A stretch of 64,000 bases of DNA from Natronococcus sp. AD-5 (GTDB taxonomy: Archaea > Halobacteriota > Halobacteria > Halobacteriales > Natrialbaceae), in NCBI RefSeq assembly GCF_030734285.1, contig NZ_CP132294.1, positions 1,860,001 through 1,924,000 on the forward strand, written 5' to 3'. Both the position numbers and the translations under genes were made by a program. Below are positions 8,696-16,950 of the stretch, piece by piece. Each line of letters begins with the position of its first letter. Within the stretch, counting starts at the first letter, position 1. The notes below the pieces were generated by a model. It saw only the letters and a program-made list of their open reading frames with translations. It did not search any database and was not told the DNA's origin.

Positions 8696-10081
8696 TTACC
8701 GCACCGCTTCGATCGCGTTTTCGATGATGGTCTTCGCCTCGGCGACCAGTTCGTCCACGTCGTCGCTCTCGGCGTAGAGCCGCACGTACGGCTCTGTGCC
8801 GCTCGGTCGAACGAGAATCCAGGAGGCGTCCTCGAACTCGAGTCGAACGCCGTAATCGGTGTCGACGGTCGCCTCGGGGAACGCCCCGGGGAGGTCGGTC
8901 TCGAGCGCCGCCATCGCGGCCGACTTGCGCGCGTCGGGGCAGTCGACGCTCACCTTCCGGTAGGGGCGCTCGGTGACGGGCTCTCGCAGCGTCGCGGTGT
9001 CGCCGGCTTCGGCGGTGAGCGCGGCGACGACGGCGGCGCTCGCGACGCCGTCGATCCAGCCGCCGAAGGCGGTGTGAATGTGTTTCCAGGGTTCGGCCGC
9101 GAAGACGACCGCGGTGTCGTCGCCGCCCCGTGCGCGCTCGCGCGCGATACCCTCGTGAAGCGAGCCGAGTCGGACGCGTTCGACGCGGCCGCCCGCCTCG
9201 CGGACTCGCTCGTCGATCCGGGCCGATGCGTTCGGCGTAGTGACGACCACGGGATCGGCGGCTTCGCTGGTCTCCGCGTAGTGGGCCGCGACGACGGCGA
9301 GGACGGTGTCTTCGTGGATGACCTCCCCGTCGGATTCGAGCACGACGAGGCGGTCGGCGTCGCCGTCGTGAGCCAGTCCGAGATCGAACGAACTCTCGGC
9401 GAGGAACTCGCGGAACTCCGTCAGCGTCTCGGGCGTCGGCTTGCTGGCGCGTCCGGAGAAGTAGCCGTCGACGTTCGCGTTGACGGCGACGACCTCGGCG
9501 CCGAGGACGTCGAGAACCTGCGGCGTCGCGAGCGCTCCCATCCCGTTGCCGCAGTCGACCGCGATCGACAGCCCCGCGAGCGGGCGGTCCTCGCCGTCGT
9601 CGTCACCGAATCGGGTTCGGACGTAGTTCGCGACGGCGTCGCGGTACGCCTCGAGGACGTCGACGCGCTCCGGTCGACCCCACTCGTCCCACGACGCGAG
9701 CCCGGACGACTCGGTCTGGGCGTCGACCTGCTCGTCGATCAGGCCCTCGGCTTCGCTGTCGTACTCGACGCCGTCGGCGAAGAGCTTGATCCCGTTGTCG
9801 CTCGGCGGGTTGTGACTCGCGGTGAGCATGACGCCACGACGACCGCGCGAGGCGAAGGCGAGCGCCGGCGTCGGCAGCCGGCCGGCGCGGTGCACGTCGG
9901 CACCCGCGCTCTCGAGGCCGGCCTCCATCGCCGCCGCGAGCGCCGGTCCCGTCTCTCGACCGTCGCGGCCGACGACGAACGTCGTCCCGGGTTCGCCGGC
10001 GGCCTGACCGACCGCGAGGGCGAGCGACGGCGATACCTCCTCGACTGGGCCGCGGATCCCAGCGGTCCCGAACAGTGTCAT
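8696..10081 (-). CDS. Alpha-D-phosphohexomutase family enzyme (GlmM-like or phosphopentomutase)
   Basis: Moves a phosphate between C1 and C6 (or C5) of a sugar phosphate. The 461 residues show all four domains: phosphoserine loop TASHNP with Ser89, metal loop DGDADR, and a C-terminal phosphate-binding loop RPSGTEPYVRLYAE. The substrate loop normally reads GExSGH, but here the equivalent region is AEPWKHIH, so the sugar specificity may differ from bacterial GlmM. It lies 212 bp upstream of the nucleoside importer operon on the same strand. This suggests ribose-1-phosphate to ribose-5-phosphate conversion as an alternative role; glucosamine phosphate mutase remains the usual database name. Confidence 0.8.
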   Translation of the reverse strand: MTLFGTAGIRGPVEEVSPSLALAVGQAAGEPGTTFVVGRDGRETGPALAAAMEAGLESAGADVHRAGRLPTPALAFASRGRRGVMLTASHNPPSDNGIKLFADGVEYDSEAEGLIDEQVDAQTESSGLASWDEWGRPERVDVLEAYRDAVANYVRTRFGDDDGEDRPLAGLSIAVDCGNGMGALATPQVLDVLGAEVVAVNANVDGYFSGRASKPTPETLTEFREFLAESSFDLGLAHDGDADRLVVLESDGEVIHEDTVLAVVAAHYAETSEAADPVVVTTPNASARIDERVREAGGRVERVRLGSLHEGIARERARGGDDTAVVFAAEPWKHIHTAFGGWIDGVASAAVVAALTAEAGDTATLREPVTERPYRKVSVDCPDARKSAAMAALETDLPGAFPEATVDTDYGVRLEFEDASWILVRPSGTEPYVRLYAESDDVDELVAEAKTIIENAIEAVR

Positions 10082-10168
10082 GGTGGCCCGTTCCGCGAGG
10101 AGCTACTTATACTGCCTCCGTTCGGCTCGCGGCGGCGGAGAAGCGGAAACCGGCGCGTGCCGAGCCGA

Positions 10169-10801
10169 CTACGACTCGGGCAAGTCGTCGATCAGGACGA
10201 CGGCCTCGCCGTCGACGACCGTCGCGTCCGCGTCCTCGTCGCGGATGATCGTCTCGAGTCGGTACTGTTCGTTCCCGAGGTCCTCGACGATCTCGACGCG
10301 CGCCGAGACCCGGTCGCCGATGCCGACCGGACCGGCGAACTCGAGGTCCTGCGAGAGGTAGATCGTGAGACCGGGCAGGCGGGCCAGGGCGGCGCTGATG
10401 AGCCCGGAGACCAGCGTTCCGTGGACGATGCGCTCGCCGAAGCGGGTGTCTGCGGCGAACCCCTCGTCGAGGTGGAGCCGGTTCGTGTCGCCGCTGATCT
10501 CCGCGAACGCCCGGACGTCGTCCTCGGAGATCACCTTCTCGAAGGTGACGGCGTCTCCGGGGTGCAGGTCCGCCGGGTCGTCGACGCTGCGGTCGAACTC
10601 CCAGTCGGGATCGGCGTACTCGAGCGACGGGATGCTCGCGTCGGTCTCCGCGTCCGATCGTTCGCCGGTCTCCGCCGAATTCATCGCGGAGACAGCGGCG
10701 CGGTTCGCCGCGGTGGCGTTCTCGAGGAGGGCTCGGGTCGTCGCCGACCAGACGTTCGCCAGGGTGGCAAAACCGTTTTCACCAGCGTTCTGGTGTGACA
10801 T
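10169..10801 (-). CDS. MaoC-type (R)-enoyl-CoA hydratase, PHA-linked
   Basis: Probable (R)-specific enoyl-CoA hydratase supplying (R)-3-hydroxyacyl-CoA to PHA synthase. The 210 residues have a roughly 80-residue N-terminal extension, then a hot-dog fold with the hydratase core FAEISGDTNRLHLDEGFA (catalytic Asp and His) and FGERIVHGTLVSGL. The extension begins with a helix rich in Ala and Asn, unusual for simple PhaJ proteins and possibly a granule-association helix. It is divergent from phaR across a 264-bp control region and sits at the edge of the PHA cluster, which supports the role. Detoxifying or general beta-oxidation use is possible. Confidence 0.82.
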   Translation of the reverse strand: MSHQNAGENGFATLANVWSATTRALLENATAANRAAVSAMNSAETGERSDAETDASIPSLEYADPDWEFDRSVDDPADLHPGDAVTFEKVISEDDVRAFAEISGDTNRLHLDEGFAADTRFGERIVHGTLVSGLISAALARLPGLTIYLSQDLEFAGPVGIGDRVSARVEIVEDLGNEQYRLETIIRDEDADATVVDGEAVVLIDDLPES

Positions 10802-10814
10802 CTCGTGACGCCAT

Positions 10815-10838
10815 AGGAGTGAGGGGGTTATGACTCCT
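10815..10838. promoter_or_regulatory. Inverted repeat over the hydratase promoter
   Basis: AGGAGT at 10815-10820 is mirrored by ACTCCT at 10833-10838. Between them, on the minus strand, lies the TATA-like CATAAC about 25-30 bp before the hydratase start. The arrangement resembles an operator that straddles the promoter. Confidence 0.4.
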
Positions 10839-11034
10839 TTGGATGGACTAATTCGTCGTTACCGCCGAACGCCGACAGTAACACTCACTTAAACCGTCCG
10901 TTCCGGGACGCGCGGTCGTCGGTCGCTCGCAAGCGACGAACGGTCGAGTCGTGAGAACGGGGTGGAGACGCGAGACCGAGAGGCCGATACAATAAAAACC
11001 ATCTAATGACATTCAATGGTGTTCAGCGGAAACG

Positions 11035-11041
11035 CTTATTA
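11035..11041 (+). promoter_or_regulatory. TATA box of phaR
   Basis: CTTATTA ends 24 bp before the ATG at 11066, giving a leaderless transcript. It decides the start of phaR against an in-frame ATG at 11006. Confidence 0.6.
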
Positions 11042-11065
11042 GTGACGACGGCCTTGGTACGGGTG

Positions 11066-11380
11066 ATGACGGACGACTCCGACCGATCGTCCTGGTTTCC
11101 GCCCGCGATGTTCGCCGAACAGATGCAGGACGCCGGAGAGCAGGTCGCCGAATCCCAGCAGGAGATGTTGAAACAGTTGATGCAGGCGAGTTCCGCGAAC
11201 CCGTTCCAGAACGCGTCGAACTTCGGCCCGATGAACATGGGCACGGCGACGTTCAAGGCTCGCGTCCAGAGCGGCGGCCGGGTCAGCATCCCCGAACCGG
11301 AACGGGACGCCCTCGACATCGAGGAGGGCGACATCGTCCAGACGATCGTCGTTCCCGTCAAACGCAACCGCGAGGAGTAA
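11066..11380 (+). CDS. phaR: PhaR, AbrB/SpoVT-type PHA regulator
   Basis: DNA-binding regulator of PHA genes, 104 residues. The N-terminal part (1-52) is rich in Gln and Met and helical, resembling phasin-like granule binding. The C-terminal part (about 55-98) is a swapped-hairpin AbrB domain: KARVQSGGRVSIPEPERDALDIEEGDIV. In Haloferax mediterranei such a gene upstream of phaP represses PHA genes and is released by granules; the same order is seen here. It ends two bases before phaP. The start at 11066 is backed by a TATA box 25 bp upstream. Confidence 0.85.
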   Translation: MTDDSDRSSWFPPAMFAEQMQDAGEQVAESQQEMLKQLMQASSANPFQNASNFGPMNMGTATFKARVQSGGRVSIPEPERDALDIEEGDIVQTIVVPVKRNREE

Positions 11381-11382
11381 CC

Positions 11383-11868
11383 ATGACACAGAACCCATTC
11401 ACCGCAGTCTTCGACGCACAGCGCACCGCCATCGAACAGAGCCAGAACCTCACCCACGACGCCCTCGAGGCGCAGAAGACGTCGTTCCGCGCCGTCGTCG
11501 ACGCCGTCGAGTCCTCGGGCGCCGTCGTCGAATCCAACGCCGACCTGACCAAGGGCACCGTCCACGCCTACCTCGACGCCCTCGAGGTCTCGCTGCCCGA
11601 GGACAGCGTCGACGTGGAGACGTTCCGCGAACTCGTCGACGAGAGCGTCGACTCCGCGGTCGACGCCCAGACCGAGTCGCTCGAGTCCATCGCCGAAGCG
11701 CTCGGCGAGTCCGAGGCCGCCTACGACGAGTTCGCCGCCAGCTACGCCAACGTCGTCGACAGCTCGTTCGACGCCGCGCTCGAGGCCCACGAGCAGGTCG
11801 AGCGGAACGTGACGACCGTCGCCGAAAACGTCGAGGAAGCCGCCGACGAGTTCGACGTTTCCGCGTAA
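11383..11868 (+). CDS. phaP: Phasin PhaP
   Basis: Structural coat protein of PHA granules, 161 residues. It is almost entirely amphipathic helix with acidic residues, no cysteine and no predicted membrane span. The N-terminus has NPFTAVFDAQRTAIEQSQ, a typical phasin helix. It directly follows phaR, as in the phaRP operon of other haloarchaea. A T-rich stretch (about 11877-11885) follows, which may partly end transcription before phaE. Confidence 0.85.
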   Translation: MTQNPFTAVFDAQRTAIEQSQNLTHDALEAQKTSFRAVVDAVESSGAVVESNADLTKGTVHAYLDALEVSLPEDSVDVETFRELVDESVDSAVDAQTESLESIAEALGESEAAYDEFAASYANVVDSSFDAALEAHEQVERNVTTVAENVEEAADEFDVSA

Positions 11869-11909
11869 CGACCACAGTCTTTTGTTCACACGCCCCAAAT
11901 TTTCGCCCA

Positions 11910-12455
11910 ATGACAGACTCACAGCCCCAGTCGCAGAACTGGAACGCGTTCGTCGAACAGTGGAACGAGCAATTCCTCGAGGCGCTCGAGGACAACATGG
12001 AAGCCCAGGCCCGCTTCGTCGAGAGCTGGTCCGAGACCGTCGGCGAGATGACCGAGGAGAACGAGATTTCCGACGGCGTCGAGGGCTACGCCCGGGCCTA
12101 CGAGACGTGGATGAACGCCTCGCAGCAGATGGTCGAGCGGATGAACGACCAGCTGGAGGGCGAAGAGGTCGAAATCGAGGAGTTCCGCGACGTCTGGCTC
12201 AACACGGCCAACGAGGCGTTCAAGGAGGTCATGTCGACGACCGCCTTCGCGAAGATGACCGGCGAGACCGTCGGCGACGTGCTGGAACTCCAGCAGCAGG
12301 CCGACGAGGCCGCCGAGGAGACGCTGCACACCCTCGGCTTCGCGACCGAAGGTGACGTCGTCGAGGTCGGCGACCGGCTCGTCGAACTCGAGCGCCGCCA
12401 GCACGCCGTCGAGCAAAAACTCGACCGCGTTCTCGACCAGCTAGAGGAGCAATGA
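11910..12455 (+). CDS. phaE: Class III PHA synthase subunit PhaE
   Basis: Non-catalytic partner of PhaC, 181 residues. Like haloarchaeal PhaE it is short and helical, starting with a Gln/Ser-rich segment, then [23 protein letters not shown] and a C-terminal coil [24 protein letters not shown] likely to bind the synthase. Its stop codon overlaps the phaC start (ATGATGA), which indicates translational coupling. The gene lies 41 bp after phaP. Confidence 0.88.
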   Translation: MTDSQPQSQNWNAFVEQWNEQFLEALEDNMEAQARFVESWSETVGEMTEENEISDGVEGYARAYETWMNASQQMVERMNDQLEGEEVEIEEFRDVWLNTANEAFKEVMSTTAFAKMTGETVGDVLELQQQADEAAEETLHTLGFATEGDVVEVGDRLVELERRQHAVEQKLDRVLDQLEEQ

Positions 12456-14047
12456 TGAACCCGTACACGACCGTCCTGGAGATGCAGCGCCAGGCCTGGG
12501 AGGGTGCCGCCGACCTCGCCGAGAAGACGCAGGTCGCGCCCGAGCGAACGGAGACCGTCGAAAACATCGACGTCGGGGGCACGCCGAGCGAGGTCGTCTA
12601 CGAGGAGAACAAGCTCGAACTCCTCCACTACGAGCCCCAGACCGAGGAGCAACACGACGTGCCGATCCTCGTCGTCTACGCGCTGATCAACAGGCCGTAC
12701 ATCCTCGACCTCCAGCCCGACCGATCGGTCGTTCGGACGCTGCTCGAGGCCGGCTTCGACGTCTACCTGATCGACTGGGGCGAGCCCTCGGCGCTCGATC
12801 GATCCCTCTCGCTCGACGACTACGTCAACCGGTACGTCGACAACTGCGTCGACGAGGTCCGCGAGCGCTCCGGCCAGGACGCGATCAACGTCCTCGGCTA
12901 CTGTATGGGCGGGACGATGACCGCCATGTACGCCGCCCTCTATCCGGAGAAGGTCAGAAACCTCGCCCTGATGGCGGCGGGACTGTGCTTCGCCGGCGAG
13001 GGTGGCGTCCTCGAACTCTGGGGCGCCGAGAACTACTACGACCCGGAGACGGTGACCGACACCTTCGACAACGTCCCGGCCGAGTTCTTAGACGTCGGCT
13101 TCGCCCTGATGGACCCCGTCGCGAACAACGTGACGAAGTACGTCCGGTTCTACGACAACGTGGAGGACGAGGACTTCGTCGAGAACTTCGCCCGGATGGA
13201 GCGCTGGCTCGACGAGGGGATCGACGTCGCCGGCGTCGCCTACGAGGAGTTCATCGAGGACATCTACCAGGAGAACAAGCTCTACGAGAACGAACTCGAA
13301 CTCGGCGGCGAACGCGTCGACGTCGGCGAGATCGACATGCCCGTCCTCCAGATCGTCGCGGAGTACGACCACCTCATCCCGCCGGGCGCCTCGAAACCGT
13401 TCAACGAGGCGATCGCATCCGAGGACACCGAGATCATGGAGTTCCCGACGGGTCACATCGGCATGTCCGTCTCCTCGCGGAGCCACGCCGAACTCTGGCC
13501 CGACGTCTGCGAGTGGTTCGAAGCGCGGTCGGGAGAGGACGAAGCCGAGACGGCCGAGCCGGAGATGCCCGAACCCGAGGCGTCGGATGCCGCCCTCGCC
13601 GAAGACGTCGAAGGCGACGAGTCGGGCCCCGAACCCCTTCCAGAGGAGGGTGTAACCGACGACACGACCGAAGCGAGTTCCGGCACCGACGCCGACGTCG
13701 ACGCAGAGACGAGCGCCCACCACGGCGCGGACCGCTCGGACGAAGAGATCGTCGAGCGCGGCGAGGACGACATCCGGGAAGCGCCCGCCGAACCGGGCGA
13801 GATGACCGTCGACGAGGAGATCGCCGACGAGGTCACCGACGAGAACGCGTCGTCGGCGATCGAGTCCGAAACCGACGACCTCACCGAACTGAACGGCGTC
13901 GGGAAGGCCTACGCCGACGAACTCACCGCGGCCGGCGTCGAGACATTCGATCAACTCGCCTCCGCCGACACCGCCGACCTCGCCGCCGAAACGGGAATCA
14001 CCCCGAGTCGGATCGAAGACTGGATCGAGCAGGCCAAGCAGCGGTAA
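12452..14047 (+). CDS. phaC: Class III PHA synthase PhaC with C-terminal helix-hairpin-helix
   Basis: Polymerises (R)-3-hydroxyacyl-CoA on the granule surface. The alpha/beta hydrolase domain occupies residues 1-360 with the lipase-like box GYCMGG (Cys151), Asp306 in [10 protein letters not shown] and His335 in FPTGHIG forming the triad. Residues 361-475 are a highly acidic linker rich in Glu, Asp and Ala. Residues about 476-531 form a helix-hairpin-helix domain ([20 protein letters not shown], then a second HhH-like pair). Two adjacent ATGs (12452, 12455) exist; a GAGGAG at 12444-12449 fits the second one better. Core synthases are about 350-360 residues, so the tail is an addition. Confidence 0.95.
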   Translation: MMNPYTTVLEMQRQAWEGAADLAEKTQVAPERTETVENIDVGGTPSEVVYEENKLELLHYEPQTEEQHDVPILVVYALINRPYILDLQPDRSVVRTLLEAGFDVYLIDWGEPSALDRSLSLDDYVNRYVDNCVDEVRERSGQDAINVLGYCMGGTMTAMYAALYPEKVRNLALMAAGLCFAGEGGVLELWGAENYYDPETVTDTFDNVPAEFLDVGFALMDPVANNVTKYVRFYDNVEDEDFVENFARMERWLDEGIDVAGVAYEEFIEDIYQENKLYENELELGGERVDVGEIDMPVLQIVAEYDHLIPPGASKPFNEAIASEDTEIMEFPTGHIGMSVSSRSHAELWPDVCEWFEARSGEDEAETAEPEMPEPEASDAALAEDVEGDESGPEPLPEEGVTDDTTEASSGTDADVDAETSAHHGADRSDEEIVERGEDDIREAPAEPGEMTVDEEIADEVTDENASSAIESETDDLTELNGVGKAYADELTAAGVETFDQLASADTADLAAETGITPSRIEDWIEQAKQR

Positions 14048-14194
14048 CGCCCCCGCGGCTCGATTTCTTGGCGCCGTATGGACGGTTTCTTCGAGTATAC
14101 GAAGTGACGTGGTCGAGGACGCCGTGAGACCGCTCGAGAACGCGCGGCCCCAAGAGTGTACGCTTCGGGAACATGTTTTGTGCGCCAACGTGCC

Positions 14195-14215
14195 CTTATA
14201 TACCACGGGCCGTGG
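14195..14215 (+). promoter_or_regulatory. phaB promoter: TATA box plus palindrome
   Basis: CTTATATAC (14195-14203) lies about 30 bp before the phaB start. Immediately downstream is a 13-base palindrome CCACGGGCCGTGG (14203-14215), between the TATA box and the start codon. A bound repressor there would block polymerase. Confidence 0.55.
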
Positions 14216-14230
14216 AAGGATCTAGCAACG

Positions 14231-14974
14231 ATGTCCATGGACGGACGCACCTGTGTCATCACAGGCTCGGCACGTGGGATCGGGCGCGGGATCGCGGAAC
14301 ACCTCGGCGAGGAGGGGGCGAACGTCGTCATCAACTACCGCTCGTCGGAGGCGGCCGCCCGAGAAGCCGTCGACGCGATCGAGTCGATGGGCGGACGCGC
14401 GATCGCAGCGCAGGCGGACGTCTCGAGCGACGACGAGGTCGAACACATGCACGACGTCTGCCACGAGACGTTCGGACCGGCCGACGTGCTGGTGAACAAC
14501 GCCGGCATCACCGCCGATAAGCAGTTCACCGAGATGACCCGCGAGGAGTGGGATCGCGTGATGGACGTCAACCTCGGGGGGATGTTCAACTGCACGCAGG
14601 CGTTCTACGACGACATCTGGAACGCCGAAAACGGGCGGCTCATCAACATCTCGAGCGTCGTCGGCAAACAGGGGAACTTCGGCCAGGCGAACTACGCCAC
14701 CGCCAAGAGTGGGATGTTCGGCTTCACCCGAACGATCGCCCTCGAGTTCGCGCAGGGGGGGTCGACGGCCAACTGCGTCGCGCCCGGCTTCACCCGGACC
14801 GACATGGTCGAGAGCGTTCCCGACGAGGTCCTCGATCGGATCGTCTCGGGGATCCCGCTCGAGCGGCTGGCGGAGGTCGAAGACATCGCCGCCGTGGTGC
14901 GCTTCCTCGCGAGCGAGGAGTCCTCGTACGTCACCGGCGAAGTGATCGACGTCAACGGCGGCATGGACCTCTGA
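14231..14974 (+). CDS. phaB: Acetoacetyl-CoA reductase / 3-oxoacyl-ACP reductase (SDR), PHA-linked
   Basis: NADPH-dependent short-chain dehydrogenase expected to reduce acetoacetyl-CoA to (R)-3-hydroxybutyryl-CoA for PHA. The 247 residues have the cofactor motif GSARGIGRG (12-20), NNAG at 89-92, and the catalytic Asn114, Ser141/142, Tyr155 and Lys159 (NYATAK). The start at 14231 follows a TATA box by about 30 bp; a frame opening at 14156 would include the promoter. It lies 183 bp after phaC with its own promoter. FabG-like activity in another pathway is possible, but location favours PHA. Confidence 0.88.
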   Translation: MSMDGRTCVITGSARGIGRGIAEHLGEEGANVVINYRSSEAAAREAVDAIESMGGRAIAAQADVSSDDEVEHMHDVCHETFGPADVLVNNAGITADKQFTEMTREEWDRVMDVNLGGMFNCTQAFYDDIWNAENGRLINISSVVGKQGNFGQANYATAKSGMFGFTRTIALEFAQGGSTANCVAPGFTRTDMVESVPDEVLDRIVSGIPLERLAEVEDIAAVVRFLASEESSYVTGEVIDVNGGMDL

Positions 14975-15137
14975 GGGCGCCGCGGATTCGCGTTTCGGGG
15001 ACCGGCTGACGTCGGTTCAGATCGGGCGAGAACCGGTTCCAACGACCGCTCGAGTTCGGAGCGTTACTCAACCCCGCGGCAGAGCGACGACGGACAAAAA
15101 CGTCGGGTGGGATCGACGGATAGCGTCCTGCTTCTCG

Positions 15138-15239
15138 ATTCGGATCGAAATGAGGTCATATAACCAATCCGGTAGGGTAATTTATTATATTATAATATAA
15201 AAAGTATTAAATCGTTCTGTAATCCGAATCTATTCGGAT
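15138..15239 (+). promoter_or_regulatory. Halolysin control region: AT palindrome and repeated ATTCGGAT octamer
   Basis: A perfect 16-base AT-only palindrome (TTATATTATAATATAA, 15185-15200) serves as TATA box. ATCCGAAT at 15222-15229 and ATTCGGAT at 15232-15239 form an 8-bp inverted repeat whose right arm overlaps the start codon. The same octamer ATTCGGAT also occurs at 15138-15145. Confidence 0.55.
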
Positions 15240-16410
15240 GGTAGAAAATAACGATGCAGTGAACGAATCGCACGCGACCCGTCGATCGATCCTTCGGGCA
15301 ACCTCGGGCGCCGTCGCCGGAGTCGGACTCACCGGCATCGCCTCGGCCGAATCCGGCGAGAAACGCGAGGTGAACGTCGGTTTCGCGAACGAACGCGGCC
15401 GCAACGCCGCGGCGGAAGCGGCGACCGACGTTCACCGTGAGTTCGCCTTCGACGCGATGACGATAACCGTTCCCGAGCAGGCGATATCGGGCCTGCAACG
15501 GAACCCGAACGTTCGGTACGTCGAAGAGAACGGTGAGATGCACGCGTTCGATCAAACCACGCCCTGGGGAGTCGAGCGGGTCGGCGCGCCGGCCGCGCAC
15601 GACGCCGACGAGGGTGGAGCCGGCGCGGACATCGCGATCATCGACACGGGTGTCGATTCGACGCACGAGGCGCTGCAGGGCGTGCTCGGTGAAGGGGCGT
15701 CGTTTACCGGTTGCGGCGGGCTCGCCTGTCTACTCGGCGGCAACGGGAACGATTGTAACCGGTCGTGGGACGACGACAACGACCACGGAACGCACTGTGC
15801 CGGAACGGCCGTTGCACCGGACGACGGAACCGGCGTCGTCGGCGTCGCGACGGCGGCGACGCTGCACGCCGTCAAAGTCCTCGACTGCCTCGGAACCGGC
15901 ACGAATTCGGACATCGCAGCCGGGATCGAGTACACGGCCGACCAGGGCTGGGACGTCGCGAGCATGAGCCTCGGCGGAGCGCAGTCCGACGTCGTCTCCG
16001 ACGCCTGTACGTACGCCCACGACCGCGGGGTCTTCGTCGTCGCAGCCGCGGGCAACGACGGAGAGTGTACCGACTGTGTGGGTTATCCAGCCGCGGAACC
16101 GAACGTGGTCGCGGTCAGCGCGACGACCGAGTCCGACGAGATCGCGAGTTTCTCCTCGACGGGTCCCGAGATCGACATCGCCGCCCCGGGCGAGGACATC
16201 TACTCGACGGTCGCCGACGGCTACGACACGTTCTCCGGAACGTCGATGGCGTGCCCGCACGTCGCCGGCGCGGCGGGCCACCTCATGTCGAACGGGTACA
16301 CCAACGAGGAGGCTCGAACCCGTCTCCAGGAGACGGCGGAGGACATCGGCCTCGAGGACACCGAGCAGGGACACGGACTCCTCGACGTCGCCGCGGCGGT
16401 AGACGTGTAA
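15238..16410 (+). CDS. Halolysin-like subtilase, Tat-secreted
   Basis: Secreted serine protease (S8 family). The 390 residues comprise a twin-arginine signal (TRRSILRATSGAVAG, 14-28), an inhibitor-type propeptide (about 44-100) and the catalytic domain with Asp136 (IIDTGVD), His183 (NDHGTHCAGT), oxyanion Asn273 and Ser336 (GTSMACPH). Several cysteines occur in the catalytic domain. The protein ends right after the catalytic domain, whereas classical halolysins carry a C-terminal extension of about 120 residues. It stands alone behind an AT-rich promoter with inverted repeats, suggesting growth-phase or nutrient control. Confidence 0.93.
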   Translation: MVENNDAVNESHATRRSILRATSGAVAGVGLTGIASAESGEKREVNVGFANERGRNAAAEAATDVHREFAFDAMTITVPEQAISGLQRNPNVRYVEENGEMHAFDQTTPWGVERVGAPAAHDADEGGAGADIAIIDTGVDSTHEALQGVLGEGASFTGCGGLACLLGGNGNDCNRSWDDDNDHGTHCAGTAVAPDDGTGVVGVATAATLHAVKVLDCLGTGTNSDIAAGIEYTADQGWDVASMSLGGAQSDVVSDACTYAHDRGVFVVAAAGNDGECTDCVGYPAAEPNVVAVSATTESDEIASFSSTGPEIDIAAPGEDIYSTVADGYDTFSGTSMACPHVAGAAGHLMSNGYTNEEARTRLQETAEDIGLEDTEQGHGLLDVAAAVDV

Positions 16411-16440
16411 CCCTCCGCGACTCGACGTCCGCGAGCGCGT

Positions 16441-16950
16441 TCAGCGCGTTCGCTTCTCCTTTGCGAGCACTCGAACGTTCTCGATGCGGGTGTCGGGGTA
16501 CTGCCCCTCGCCGTCCTTCTCGACGGCCTTGACCATGTCCCAGACGACGTTCAGCCCCGTCGTGACGCCCTCGAGCGCCTCCATCTCGCAGCCGGTCTTC
16601 CCCGTCGTCTCGACGGCGACCTCGAGTTCGATCCGGTCCTCGCGGCGGTCGAACTCGGTGTCGACGTTCGTGATCGGGATCTGGTGGCACATCGGGATCG
16701 TCTCCCAGGTGTGCTTGACGGCCTGGATCGCGCCGACGCGAGCCGTCGCGAGCACGTCGCCCTTGCCGACCTCGTTTTCACCGATCGCCTCGATCGTCGA
16801 CGGCTGGAGGCGGATCTCGCCCGCGGCGACCGCCCGCCGCTCGCTGTCGGGCTTGTCGCCGACGTCGACCATCTGGACGTCGCCCTCGTCGGTCGTGTGC
16901 GTTAACTCCTCGGCGTCGCCGTACTCGTTCTTGCTCTCGTCTTCACTCAT
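16441..16950 (-). CDS. moaC: Cyclic pyranopterin monophosphate synthase MoaC
   Basis: Second step of molybdopterin synthesis, forming cyclic pyranopterin monophosphate. The 169 residues include the family landmarks MVDVGDKPDSERRAVA near the start, MCHQIPI, KTGCEMEALEGV and a C-terminal VRVLAKEK. The start codon overlaps the end of nnr by eight bases, so the pair is cotranscribed. A start nine bases upstream is possible but less likely. Confidence 0.96.
   Translation of the reverse strand: MSEDESKNEYGDAEELTHTTDEGDVQMVDVGDKPDSERRAVAAGEIRLQPSTIEAIGENEVGKGDVLATARVGAIQAVKHTWETIPMCHQIPITNVDTEFDRREDRIELEVAVETTGKTGCEMEALEGVTTGLNVVWDMVKAVEKDGEGQYPDTRIENVRVLAKEKRTR

Noticed and set aside
9074-10798. 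574-codon frame opposite the phosphohexomutase and MaoC genes
   Set aside because: Antisense to two genes with intact motifs.
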